Shown: positions 1 to 8,038 of the stretch, in pieces | Layout: every line of letters starts with the position of its first letter | Numbering within the stretch: the first letter of the stretch is position 1 | NCBI GenBank assembly: GCA_963703085.1 | Contig: OY969789.1 | Coordinates: 186,001 to 250,000 of the forward strand | From: DATAEG01 sp963703085 | GTDB taxonomy: Bacteria; Actinomycetota; Actinomycetes; Mycobacteriales; Jatrophihabitantaceae | Reading direction: 5' to 3' | DNA: 64,000 nt | Position numbers and translations under genes: made by a program | The notes under the pieces: model-generated | Told to the model about the DNA's origin: nothing | The model's database searches: none | The model's input: the letters and a program-made list of their open reading frames with translations, nothing else

Positions 1-103
1 TCGGGAGATCCGGACCGAGTTCCGCTACGCCGAGGACGCGAACAACTACCTCGTCGCGCCAGAGCAGATCTACGCGATGGGCGACCAGTTGCGCCCCGTC
101 TGA
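1..103 (+). CDS. C-terminal end of an unidentified protein (partial)
   Basis: An open frame enters from the left edge and stops at TGA 101-103, giving 33 residues that end in YAMGDQLRPV. Codon use is GC-rich like the neighbours, and the frame stops one base before the convergent L,D-transpeptidase gene ends, as expected of a real gene end. The fragment has no motif I recognise, so no function is offered. Confidence 0.55.
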   Translation, partial: REIRTEFRYAEDANNYLVAPEQIYAMGDQLRPV

Positions 104-1009
104 TCAGCTCGTCCCCATCACGATGCGGGGGTGCTGCGCCGGGTTGAGCCACGCCATGATGTCCAGCAGCACCGCCTTGTCGATCGACACGCAGCCCTCG
201 GTCGGCTCGCCACCCTGGACATGCAGGAAGAACGCGCTGCCCTTGCCCGGCACCGCCGGGTGCATGTTGTAGTCGATGACGACCGCATAGTCGTACAGCC
301 CGGGCACGTAGTACAGCTGCTCGCTCTCGGTCGTCCGGAACGTGCAGGCGGAGGCGGCACACCGCTGATGGGTGTTGTAGGTCGACGGACTGGACGAGTC
401 ACCGGCCCACCAGTCGTCCGGGTCGGTGCGGAAGTACGGCAGCCTGGTCTGCGGACGCGCCTCCCGGCCGAACGCCTGGGTCAGCGGGTAGCTGCCGGCC
501 GGCGTGCCGTCGAAGCCCTCCCGGGCGTTCGTCGTGATCCCGTGGTGCCCGACATACGCGTGCACTGTGGCGCCGACCTGCCGCCACCCGCCGGAGACCG
601 CCACCCACCGGCGCAGCGTCGCGTCGGTGGCACCGGCGGCGGCGACCACGGTGATCACCTGCTGCGCATCGCCGACCGAGTAGTGCAGCGGGAGCTGAGC
701 CGGTGCTGGGATAACTCGATGGCTAGTCGTCGGAGTCACCGTGCCGTCTCCCGGGGCACCGCCTGCCGTGCTGGGCGGCGGCACGCTCGCCGGCCGGGAG
801 GCGCTCGGCGAACTCGTCGCGGCGGCGCTGCTGCTCGACTGTGGTCGGCCGGTCGACGGCGTGCTGCGCTCGGCCGCAGTGCGACCTGCCCGATGGGTCA
901 ACAAACTCGCGCCGACCGCTGCAGCCGCGATGACGGCGATCGTGGTGGTGGCGAGGAGTGCCACCCGGCGTACCCGCACCTGGCCGAGTCTGCCAGGCTG
1001 CTCGGTCAT
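104..1009 (-). CDS. L,D-transpeptidase (YkuD-type), membrane-anchored
   Basis: Probable cell-wall enzyme making 3-3 peptidoglycan cross-links outside the membrane. From the start at 1009 the protein has 301 residues: a short basic N-terminus, one hydrophobic segment (about 14-37, signal anchor), a Ser/Thr/Pro/Ala-rich linker to about residue 105, then a catalytic domain. Near the C-terminus FLHVQGGEPTEGCVSI contains the His (about 263) and Cys (about 273) expected of the L,D-transpeptidase nucleophile region, a version common in actinobacterial members. The ATG at 1009 is preferred over one at 1066 because the signal anchor follows directly. That ATG interlocks with the ATG of the divergent gene (CATG, 1007-1010), so both messages may be leaderless or have promoters inside each other's coding sequence. 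Confidence 0.82.
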   Translation of the reverse strand: MTEQPGRLGQVRVRRVALLATTTIAVIAAAAVGASLLTHRAGRTAAERSTPSTGRPQSSSSAAATSSPSASRPASVPPPSTAGGAPGDGTVTPTTSHRVIPAPAQLPLHYSVGDAQQVITVVAAAGATDATLRRWVAVSGGWRQVGATVHAYVGHHGITTNAREGFDGTPAGSYPLTQAFGREARPQTRLPYFRTDPDDWWAGDSSSPSTYNTHQRCAASACTFRTTESEQLYYVPGLYDYAVVIDYNMHPAVPGKGSAFFLHVQGGEPTEGCVSIDKAVLLDIMAWLNPAQHPRIVMGTS

Positions 1010-1298
1010 GGTGCTGGAAGTGGGAATCATCGACGTCCAGGAAGGCGCCGAGGCGCAGTTCGCCACCGCCTACCGAGGGGTACGGGAGGTGCTCGCCGGC
1101 ACCCCCGGCGTGCACTCGGTGCGGATGACGCACGGGATCGAGCGACCTACCCGCTACGTCCTGCTGGTCGAGTGGGAGTCGGTCGAGGCGCACGAGCAGA
1201 ACTTCCGCGGCACCGACCGGTTCACCCAGTGGCGCGCCGCCATCGGGCCCTATTTCGCCCAGCCGCCGCTGGTCGAGCATTACGAGGACGTCGACTGA
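1008..1298 (+). CDS. ABM-domain (antibiotic biosynthesis monooxygenase-like) protein
   Basis: A 96-residue single-domain protein starting MVLEVGIIDV, with the alternating beta/alpha pattern and the HSVRMTHGIE...YVLLVEWES core of the ABM dimeric alpha-beta barrel fold. Family members include cofactor-free monooxygenases and many small stress or degradation proteins; the substrate cannot be told. The domain begins at the ATG at 1008, so this start is preferred although the open frame runs further upstream. Its 3' end overlaps the convergent VOC gene by about 19 bases. There is no Shine-Dalgarno sequence and the start abuts the divergent L,D-transpeptidase start, suggesting leaderless translation. 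Confidence 0.75.
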   Translation: MVLEVGIIDVQEGAEAQFATAYRGVREVLAGTPGVHSVRMTHGIERPTRYVLLVEWESVEAHEQNFRGTDRFTQWRAAIGPYFAQPPLVEHYEDVD

Positions 1299-1702
1299 CC
1301 TGTCGTGCCCGGGTCTGCCGTCAACGCCTCGATGAGATTGCCGTCCGGGTCGGCGACCATCGCGCCGAAGTACCCGGGCCGATAGATCTCCCAGCGGCGT
1401 GGCGGCTGGGCCGGCCTGCCGCCGGCCGCGAGCGCTGCCGCGAAAAACGCCTCGACCGCCGCCGCGTCCACGGCGCGCAGGGCGAGGTGCAGCCCCGTCG
1501 TCGGCGCGGGCCCGGCCACCACCCACACCGTCGCCGCACCGGTCGGCGCGCCGTAGCCGACCGCTTCGATGCCACCCTCGGCTTCATCTTCCGGGTCGAC
1601 GTAATCGACCACCCGGCGCAAACCGAGGGGTACCAGCGCGGCGTCGTAGAACGCTGTGCTCGCGGCAAGATCGCCTGCGGTGACGGTGACGTGATCGATC
1701 AC
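1280..1702 (-). CDS. VOC-family (glyoxalase/bleomycin-resistance-like) protein
   Basis: A 140-residue protein with two beta-alpha-beta-beta-beta modules typical of the vicinal oxygen chelate superfamily: MIDHVTVTAGDLAASTAFYD at the start, HLALRAVDAAAVEAF in the second half, and a closing YFGAMVADPDGNLIEAL. His3, His in HLALRA and Glu in NLIEAL sit where metal ligands usually lie, so a metal-dependent lyase or dioxygenase fold is plausible. Substrate unknown. It converges on, and slightly overlaps, the ABM gene. It faces away from the psuG cluster, leaving a short divergent gap that could hold promoters for both. Confidence 0.82.
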   Translation of the reverse strand: MIDHVTVTAGDLAASTAFYDAALVPLGLRRVVDYVDPEDEAEGGIEAVGYGAPTGAATVWVVAGPAPTTGLHLALRAVDAAAVEAFFAAALAAGGRPAQPPRRWEIYRPGYFGAMVADPDGNLIEALTADPGTTGQSTSS

Positions 1703-1781
1703 CGCACATGCCTACCGCACCGGCCGATCCGCAGCGTCCCCGGGCGGTCGATACGCTGCTCGGACCGTCGGGAGGAGCACC

Positions 1782-2684
1782 GTGCACGTCCACGATGAAG
1801 TGGCCGCGGCGTTAGCACTGGGTCATCCGGTGGTCGCGCTGGAGAGCACGATCATCAGTCACGGACTGCCCCGCCCGGACAACCTGCGCGTCGCCCGCGA
1901 GATCGAAGCGGCGGTGCGCCAGGCGGGTGCGACACCGGCCACCATCGCCGTCATCGACGGGACTGCGCACATCGGCCTGGACGATGCCGCGCTGCACCGG
2001 ATCGCGACGTCGGACTCGGTGGTGAAGGCCAGCGTCCGCGACCTGGCCGTCGTCGCCGCACTGCGGGCCGACGCGGCGACCACCGTCGCGGCGACGTCGC
2101 AGCTGGCCGTTGCCGCCGGGATCAGCGTGTTCGCGACCGGTGGGCTCGGCGGCGTGCACCGAGGGGCGCGGGAGAGCTGGGACGAGTCGGCCGACCTGGT
2201 CGCCCTCTCCCGGCTGCCTATCCTCGTCGTCTGCGCCGGAGTGAAGTCGATCCTTGATGTGCCGGCCACGCTGGAGCGACTCGAGTCCCTCAATGTATCG
2301 GTGGTCGGCTACCGCACCGACCGGTTCCCGGGGTTTTATCTCGCCGACTCCGGCTACCCCGTCGACTGGCGGCTGGACTCGCCGGCTCAGGTAGCCGCGG
2401 CACTGCGCGCCCGGCGGGATCTGGGCACCGCCGGCTACGGCATGGTGCTGGCAAACCCGGTGCCACCCGGTGATGAACTTGACCGCGCGATGCACGACAC
2501 CGTGCTCCGCGACGGACTGGCCGCGCTGCAGGCCGCCGGCGTGCACGGCAAGGAGGTGACGCCCTTCCTGCTGGAGTACTTCCATCGCCAGACGCATGGC
2601 GCGTCGCTGGCCACCAACATCGCGCTGGTGCTCAACAACGCCCGGGTCGCCGCCGAGATCGCTGCGGCTGCGGCCGAGTCATGA
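1782..2684 (+). CDS. psuG: Pseudouridine-5'-phosphate glycosidase
   Basis: Cleaves the C-glycosidic bond of pseudouridine 5'-phosphate to uracil and ribose 5-phosphate. The 300-residue product matches the family over its length: VVALESTIISHGLPRPDN (residues 18-34), the Gly-rich FATGGLGGVHRGARESWDES (118-136) and CAGVKSIL (151-158). Glu21, Lys82, Asp138 and Lys155 fall at a constant offset from the catalytic residues I recall for the E. coli enzyme, with Lys155 as the Schiff-base lysine. The GTG start at 1782 follows a strong GGGAGGAG ribosome-binding site. It leads a three-gene operon with a GNAT (ATGA overlap) and a PfkB kinase, the usual psuG-psuK pairing for salvage of RNA-derived pseudouridine. 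Confidence 0.93.
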   Translation: MHVHDEVAAALALGHPVVALESTIISHGLPRPDNLRVAREIEAAVRQAGATPATIAVIDGTAHIGLDDAALHRIATSDSVVKASVRDLAVVAALRADAATTVAATSQLAVAAGISVFATGGLGGVHRGARESWDESADLVALSRLPILVVCAGVKSILDVPATLERLESLNVSVVGYRTDRFPGFYLADSGYPVDWRLDSPAQVAAALRARRDLGTAGYGMVLANPVPPGDELDRAMHDTVLRDGLAALQAAGVHGKEVTPFLLEYFHRQTHGASLATNIALVLNNARVAAEIAAAAAES

Positions 2685-3223
2685 CCGGCTTCGCCGAAGT
2701 TGCCGTCGGGCCGCTCCTGCTCCGCGCCGTCGTCGCCGAGGACTTACCCGAGCTGTATGACATCCACTCCGACCCCGCCGTCTGGCAGCACCACCCGCCC
2801 GGAAGGCACACCGACACCTCGCGCACGGTGGCGCTCATCGAGCAGGCCGTGCAGGGATGGCACCGCTATGGCCTCGACTACTGGAGCATCCGCGCGGTTG
2901 ACGACCCGGGCCGGCTGCTGGGCATCGGTGGCGCGTCGCGGCGAGAACCGGCCGCGCTCGGCGTGCCGGTGTGGAACATCTATTACCGCCTGGCTCCGCA
3001 CGCCTGGGGCCAGGGCTATGCCTCGACGGTGGCCGGCGTCGCGATCTCGGCAGCGCACCAGGTCGACGCGCAGCTACCCGTCGTGGCGAACATGGTGGAG
3101 CACAATGCGGCATCCCGTCGGGTGGCTGAACGGGCCGGTCTCACCGTCCGCAAGACCGATCATGAACCGGACAACGGCGCGGTGCGCTACTGGTACGCCG
3201 ACCGCGAGCTGCCGACGCCGTGA
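2681..3223 (+). CDS. GNAT-family N-acetyltransferase (RimJ/RimL-like)
   Basis: A 180-residue single-domain acetyltransferase. The N-terminus (GPLLLRAVVAEDLPELYDIH) resembles RimJ/RimL-type proteins and the acetyl-CoA binding motif A is RLAPHAWGQGYASTVAG, with the WGQGYA pyrophosphate loop, followed by a helix and the late ...NAASRRVAERAGL strand/helix typical of the fold. It starts inside the psuG stop codon (ATGA) and ends four bases into psuK, so it is translationally coupled within the pseudouridine operon. A role in that pathway is not established; the acceptor could be a small amine, a protein N-terminus or a toxin. Confidence 0.85.
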   Translation: MTGFAEVAVGPLLLRAVVAEDLPELYDIHSDPAVWQHHPPGRHTDTSRTVALIEQAVQGWHRYGLDYWSIRAVDDPGRLLGIGGASRREPAALGVPVWNIYYRLAPHAWGQGYASTVAGVAISAAHQVDAQLPVVANMVEHNAASRRVAERAGLTVRKTDHEPDNGAVRYWYADRELPTP

Positions 3224-4105
3224 CGCCAGGACGGATCGTCTGCGTCGGGCACGTGATGATCGACATCGCGGCGCACCTCCCCACCTCGCTCGCGGCCGGG
3301 TCGGACACGCCGGCGCAGATCCACATCCAACACGGTGGATCCGCGGCGAACACAGCAGCCTGGGCCGCGTCGCTCGGCGCGCCGAGCGTGTTCGTGGGGC
3401 GGGTCGGTGACGACGAATTCGGCCGGTCCGCGGTCGAGGTGCTGCAATCCCAGGGGGTGACGACTGCGGTGGCGATCGACCGGTCCGCACCGACCGGGAT
3501 GTGCATTGTGCTCGTTGCACCGGACGGTGAGCGGACGATGATCCCGTCCGCCGGTGCCAACAGCCAGCTCTCGACCGATGACCTGCCGACACTCGAGCAG
3601 GCCGACCGGCTGCACGTCTCCGGCTACGCACTGCTCGACCCCGGATCGCAGCCGGCGACGCTGGCCGCGATCGCTGCCGCCGTGCGGATCGGCGCGGCGG
3701 TGTCGGTGGACGCCGCCTCCGCAGCGCCGCTACGCCGGTTCGGCCCGGCCGCATTCCGTCAGCTCTTGCCGCCCGGAACGCTGCTGCTGGCCAATGCCGA
3801 CGAGGCGACGGCTCTCACCGATCTGCTCGACCCAGTTGCCGCGGCGGCTGCCCTCACCGAGCAGTTCGGTGCCGTGGTGGTGAAGCGCGGCGGCTCCGGA
3901 GCGGTTGTCGCCACGGCAGGCAGCGTGCACGACATCCCCGGCTGCGCAGCAGCGGTGCGCGACTCGACCGGCGCCGGCGATGCGTTTGCTGCCGGCTTGC
4001 TCGTCGCGCTGCGCGGCGGGGTCGGACCTGGCCGAGGCAGTTCAGGCCGGGCATCGGCTCGGCGCGGTTGCGGTCGGGCGGCTCGGCGCGCGTCCAGGTG
4101 CCTAG
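3220..4105 (+). pseudogene. psuK: PfkB-family pseudouridine kinase, frameshifted near the C-terminus
   Basis: By context this is the kinase that phosphorylates pseudouridine for PsuG. The reading frame shows both PfkB signatures, GGSAANTAAWAASLGA and DSTGAGDAFAAGLL (catalytic Asp in GAGD). After ...LVALRGG the annotated frame turns into Arg/Ser-rich sequence and runs on to 4248, whereas the next frame gives SDLAEAVQAGHRLGAVAVGR and stops at 4103-4105, the expected family ending. Reading GGG instead of GGGG at 4018-4021 restores one 294-residue protein. The lesion lies after the catalytic motif, so it is either a sequencing error in a homopolymer or a recent mutation that swaps the last 25 or so residues. 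The feature end given is that of the restored frame. Confidence 0.8.
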
Positions 4106-4196
4106 CGCACCGCGCCGTGCTGCAGCTGGCGCGCCAGGCCGCTGCCAGCGCAGGACCGTCGCCGGGTGAACCGACCGGTGACCACGGGCGGCCCGG

Positions 4197-4625
4197 TTAC
4201 TGCAGGCAGAACTCGTTGCCCTCTGGGTCGAGCATCACGATCCAGTGACTCAGCTCGTCGACACGTTCCTCGACCAGGGTGGCGCCCAGCCCGACCAGCT
4301 CAGCGGCCCGAGCCTGGATGATCGCGATGCGTTCTTCTGGCGGATGCCCGGCGGCCACGTTCACGTCCAAATGGATGCGGTTCTTCGCGGTCTTGCCCTC
4401 GGGGACGGTCTGGAAGAGCAAACGCGGCCCGGCACCTGCGGGATCGACAACCGAGTACATCTGCTCGCGTTCCTCGGCCGGCAGATCGATCGAGTCCAGG
4501 TAGGCGTCCCAGGTGTGGAACCCGGCCGGCGGCGGTTGCTCGACATAACCCAGCACCTCCGCCCAGAACGTGCCCAACCGCCGCGGATCGGCAGCGTCGA
4601 AACTGATCTGGATGGCGGCAACCAT
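4197..4625 (-). CDS. VOC-family protein (Glyoxalase_6-like)
   Basis: A 142-residue protein of the actinobacterial glyoxalase-like type: ISFDAADPRRLGTFWAEVLGY at the N-terminus, RIHLDVNV in the middle and a C-terminal HWIVMLDPEGNEFCLQ, the standard ending of this subgroup. Members are usually annotated as dioxygenase- or glyoxalase-like and rarely have a known substrate. Its 3' end overlaps only the out-of-frame extension of psuK, which further supports ending psuK at 4105. It lies downstream of uvrB on the same strand with about 60 bases between them. Confidence 0.85.
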   Translation of the reverse strand: MVAAIQISFDAADPRRLGTFWAEVLGYVEQPPPAGFHTWDAYLDSIDLPAEEREQMYSVVDPAGAGPRLLFQTVPEGKTAKNRIHLDVNVAAGHPPEERIAIIQARAAELVGLGATLVEERVDELSHWIVMLDPEGNEFCLQ

Positions 4626-4640
4626 CTGCGCCTCCCTCGC

Positions 4641-4670
4641 TCAGCTCACCTGACCCCAGCTCATCTGACC
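4641..4670. repeat. Tandem 15-base repeat between uvrB and the VOC gene
   Basis: Two adjacent copies, 4641-4655 (TCAGCTCACCTGACC) and 4656-4670 (CCAGCTCATCTGACC), match at 13 of 15 positions and sit just upstream of the VOC start. They might be an operator or simple slippage; no regulator is implied by the sequence. Confidence 0.45.
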
Positions 4671-4687
4671 TTGGCTCGGCGCTCGGT

Positions 4688-6841
4688 TCAGCCCACCCCG
4701 GCAACGTCCATGCCCCGCAGCTCCTTCTTCAGGTCGCGGATCTCGTCCCGCAACCGCGCGGCGACCTCGAACTGCAGATCGCGGGCCGACTGCATCATCT
4801 GGTCGTTGAGCGACTGGATGAGATCGGCCAGCTCGGCTCGCGGCATGGTGCTGACATCCAGGCCGCCTTCGGCGTGTGCGCCCACTCCGATGACTCCGGC
4901 GCCCCGCCCGGTCTTGCCGGGTACCGGCGACTTGCCCCGCGACTGCGACCGGCCGGATCCACCGACCCGCGTGTTCAGCAATTCATCGGTGTCTTCGGCT
5001 TCCCGGGCGAGCCGGTCGGTGATGTCAGCGATCCGTTTGCGCAGCGGCTGCGGGTCGATGCCGTGCTCGGTGTTGTACGCGACCTGCTTCTCCCGGCGCC
5101 GGTTGGTCTCCTCGATCGCCTTCTGCATGGACGGGGTGATGGTGTCGGCGTACATGTGCACCTCACCGGACACATTGCGAGCGGCTCGGCCGATCGTCTG
5201 GATCAGCGACGTGCCGCTGCGCAGGAACCCCTCCTTGTCGGCGTCCAGGATGGAGACCAGCGACACCTCGGGCAGGTCGAGGCCCTCCCGCAGCAGGTTG
5301 ATCCCGACCAGCACGTCGAACTCACCCATCCGCAGCTCACGGAGCAGTTCCATCCGGCGCAGCGTGTCGACCTCCGAGTGCAGGTAGCGCACCCGGATGC
5401 CCAGCTCGAGCAGGTAGTCGGTGAGGTCCTCGGCCATCTTCTTGGTGAGCGTGGTGACCAGCACCCGCTCGTTGCGTTCGGCGCGGCCCTTGATCTCGTG
5501 TACCAGGTCGTCGATCTGGCCCTTGGTCGGCTTGACCACGACCTCCGGGTCGATCAAGCCGGTGGGCCGGATGACCTGTTCGACGAATTCACCGTTGGTG
5601 CGGCCCAGCTCGTACGGGCCCGGGGTGGCCGAAAGGTACAGCGTCTGGCCGATTCGCTCGGTGAACTCCTCGAACTTCAGCGGCCGGTTGTCCATGGCGC
5701 TGGGCAGCCGGAACCCGTGCTCCACGAGCGTGCGCTTGCGGGACATGTCACCCTCGTACATCCCGCCGATCTGCGGCACGGTGTTGTGCGACTCGTCGAT
5801 CACCAGCAGGAAGTCGTCCGGGAAGTAGTCCAGCAGGCAGCTCGGCGCGCTGCCGGCCTCCCGGCCGTCCATGTGCCGCGAGTAGTTCTCGATGCCGGAG
5901 CAGAACCCGACCTGCCGCATCATCTCGATGTCGTAGGCGGTGCGCATCCGCAGCCGCTGCGCTTCCAGCAGCTTGCCCTGACCCTCCAGCTCGGCCAGCC
6001 GCTCGGCCAGCTCGGCCTCGATGCCGCGGACTGCCTTCTCCATCCGCTCCGGGCCGGTGGCGTAGTGCGTGGCCGGCGAGATGAACAGCTCGGGCACGTC
6101 CCGGATGACCTCGCCGGTCAACGGGTGCAGGTAGTAGAGCCGCTCGATCTCGTCACCGAACATCTCGATCCGGCAGCACAGCTCCTCGTACACCGGGAAC
6201 ACTTCGACGGTGTCACCGCGCACCCGGAAGGTGCCCCGGGTGAAGGCGAGGTCGTTGCGGTTGTACTGGATGTCGACGAGCTGGCGCAGCAACTTGTCGC
6301 GCTCGATGTGCTCACCGACGGCGAGCTTGATGCTCTGATTGAGGTATTCCTCGGGAGCGCCCAGACCGTAGATGCAGGACACCGTCGCGACCACGACGAC
6401 GTCGCGCTGGGTGAGCAGGTGCCAGGTGGCGGAGTGCCGGAGCCGCTCCACCTCGCTGTTCACCGAGGAGTCCTTCTCGATGTAGGTGTCGGTCTGCGGG
6501 ACGTACGCCTCAGGCTGGTAATAGTCGTAGTAGCTGACGAAGTATTCGACGGCGTTGTTCGGCAACATCTCGCGCAGCTCGTTGGCCAGCTGCGCGGCGA
6601 GAGTCTTGTTCGGCGCCATGATCAGCGTCGGGCGCTGCAGCTTCTCGATCAGCCAGGCGGTCGTCGCTGACTTGCCGGTGCCGGTCGCGCCCAAAAGCAC
6701 GGAGTCCTTGGCGCCGCCCCGGATGCGCTCCTCCAGCGCCTTGATCGCGGCAGGCTGGTCGCCGGACGGCTCGAAGTCCGAAATCACCTCGAACGTGCCC
6801 GCCGCGGGTTCGAGCAGCAGCTGCCCGGCCTTCGTCTTCAT
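4688..6841 (-). CDS. uvrB: Excinuclease ABC subunit B
   Basis: The damage-verifying helicase of nucleotide excision repair, acting with UvrA and UvrC. From ATG 6841 it has 717 residues, full length for the family. Walker A is GATGTGKSATT (51-61); the beta-hairpin region YYDYYQPEAYVPQTD inserts into DNA; DESHNTVPQI carries the Walker B acidic pair; helicase motifs ILDADKEGFLRS and QTIGRAARN follow; the C-terminal UVR domain (LQFEVAARLRDEI) contacts UvrC. A GGAAGG ribosome site lies about 3-9 bases upstream of 6841, so this start is preferred to the GTG-type extension at 6871. It is divergent from the ABC importer operon. Confidence 0.97.
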   Translation of the reverse strand: MKTKAGQLLLEPAAGTFEVISDFEPSGDQPAAIKALEERIRGGAKDSVLLGATGTGKSATTAWLIEKLQRPTLIMAPNKTLAAQLANELREMLPNNAVEYFVSYYDYYQPEAYVPQTDTYIEKDSSVNSEVERLRHSATWHLLTQRDVVVVATVSCIYGLGAPEEYLNQSIKLAVGEHIERDKLLRQLVDIQYNRNDLAFTRGTFRVRGDTVEVFPVYEELCCRIEMFGDEIERLYYLHPLTGEVIRDVPELFISPATHYATGPERMEKAVRGIEAELAERLAELEGQGKLLEAQRLRMRTAYDIEMMRQVGFCSGIENYSRHMDGREAGSAPSCLLDYFPDDFLLVIDESHNTVPQIGGMYEGDMSRKRTLVEHGFRLPSAMDNRPLKFEEFTERIGQTLYLSATPGPYELGRTNGEFVEQVIRPTGLIDPEVVVKPTKGQIDDLVHEIKGRAERNERVLVTTLTKKMAEDLTDYLLELGIRVRYLHSEVDTLRRMELLRELRMGEFDVLVGINLLREGLDLPEVSLVSILDADKEGFLRSGTSLIQTIGRAARNVSGEVHMYADTITPSMQKAIEETNRRREKQVAYNTEHGIDPQPLRKRIADITDRLAREAEDTDELLNTRVGGSGRSQSRGKSPVPGKTGRGAGVIGVGAHAEGGLDVSTMPRAELADLIQSLNDQMMQSARDLQFEVAARLRDEIRDLKKELRGMDVAGVG

Positions 6842-6948
6842 ACCTTCCACGGTACGGCCCGGGCCTGACACTCGGCAGGTCCCGGCACCTCGTCAGGATG
6901 CCTCGATCGACCGGTCCTGGCGTTTCGTGCCTGTGCTGGGGCACTGCG

Positions 6949-6970
6949 TTGGCTAAGGTCTCACCTAACG
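6949..6970. promoter_or_regulatory. Possible operator palindrome upstream of the ABC importer
   Basis: The short palindrome AGGT-CTC-ACCT sits in TAAGGTCTCACCTAA, about 65 bases upstream of the importer start in the divergent region shared with uvrB. It loosely resembles a DtxR/IdeR-type iron box but is too degenerate to assign. Confidence 0.25.
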
Positions 6971-7030
6971 TTTCGCGGTCATGGGGTTCCGAGGTCCATG
7001 GTGATCGGCCGCCCGATGCAAGGAGGCTAG

Positions 7031-8032
7031 GTGTCCGTCTCGCCAGTCGGCGGCGCCCAGCCGGCGGATTTCGACGACGTCGCCCTCCTGGACCGCCCCG
7101 GTGAGGTCGTCGCGCGGTCGCCGCGGCAGCTCGTGTGGCGCCGGCTGCGCCATGACCGGGTCGGCCTGATCAGCGCCGTCGCGCTCTTCGTGCTGGTGAT
7201 CCTTGGCCTCGCCGCGCCCCTCATCAGCTCCCTGTACGGCGTCGGCCCGAACCAGCAGTTCCAGAACCAGCTCAATGCCTACGGCAACCCGCTCGGCTAC
7301 CTGGGCGGCATCTCCGGCGAGCACTGGTTCGGCCTCGAGCCCAGCCTGGGCCGCGACATCTTCGTCCGGCTGTTCTTCGCCATCCGGACGTCGCTGTTCA
7401 TCGCACTCGCCGCCGCCCTGATCACCACCACGATCGGAGTCGTGTTGGGCGTCGTCGCCGGTTATCTCGGTGGATGGATCGACGCCTTCATCAGCTGGGT
7501 CACCGACTTCGCACTCGCCCTGCCGTTCCTGGTATTCGCGTTGGCCGTGATCCCGACCATCCGGCTGCGGTTCTACGGCGCCCGCGACGAGGTGCCGACC
7601 TGGTTCGACGTCATCGTCATCATCGGCATCTTCACCGCTTTCGGCTGGACGAGCACGGCACGGCTGTTGCGCGGTCAGGTCATCTCCCTGCGCGAACGCG
7701 ACTTCACCGAGGCGGCTCGCGCCATGGGCGGTACCACCCGCTGGATGTTGTGGCGCGAGATTCTGCCCAACCTCTGGGCGCCGATCCTGGTGACCTTCTC
7801 GTTGCAGATCCCGCAGTACATCACCGGCGAGGCGGCCCTGTCCTTCCTCGGCGTCGGCATCGTCGAACCCACCCCGGACCTCGGTCGGATGATCTTCGAC
7901 GGTCTGAACGACATCAACGTGGACTTCCCCTACTTCTTCATCCCGGGCTTCACGCTGTTCGTACTCGTCCTCGCCTTCAACCTGTTCGGCGACGCGGTAC
8001 GCGACGCTCTCGACCCGAAATCGACGAGGTAG
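7031..8032 (+). CDS. ABC transporter permease, peptide/nickel type (DppC/OppC-like)
   Basis: Inner-membrane subunit of a peptide-type (Dpp/Opp) importer. The 333-residue protein has a cytoplasmic N-terminal stretch, a first membrane helix (about 50-72), a short external region, then five helices forming the BPD_transp_1 domain. The EAA loop that docks the ATPase reads EAARAMGGTTRWMLWREILP. The GTG start at 7031 is supported by an AAGGAGG ribosome site a few bases upstream. It precedes the partner permease by six bases and a solute-binding lipoprotein further down. C-type permease before B-type is the reverse of the usual order. No oppD/oppF ATPase genes are present nearby. Confidence 0.93.
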   Translation: MSVSPVGGAQPADFDDVALLDRPGEVVARSPRQLVWRRLRHDRVGLISAVALFVLVILGLAAPLISSLYGVGPNQQFQNQLNAYGNPLGYLGGISGEHWFGLEPSLGRDIFVRLFFAIRTSLFIALAAALITTTIGVVLGVVAGYLGGWIDAFISWVTDFALALPFLVFALAVIPTIRLRFYGARDEVPTWFDVIVIIGIFTAFGWTSTARLLRGQVISLRERDFTEAARAMGGTTRWMLWREILPNLWAPILVTFSLQIPQYITGEAALSFLGVGIVEPTPDLGRMIFDGLNDINVDFPYFFIPGFTLFVLVLAFNLFGDAVRDALDPKSTR

Positions 8033-8038
8033 CGAGCA

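Noticed and set aside
4874..6670. 598-codon plus-strand frame over uvrB
   Set aside because: UvrB motifs cover the whole minus strand; the plus-strand translation is His/Asp/Leu/Val-rich mirror sequence.
6949..6970. IdeR/DtxR iron box
   Set aside because: Only a four-base inverted repeat with partial similarity to the consensus; listed as a weak operator candidate without naming the regulator.
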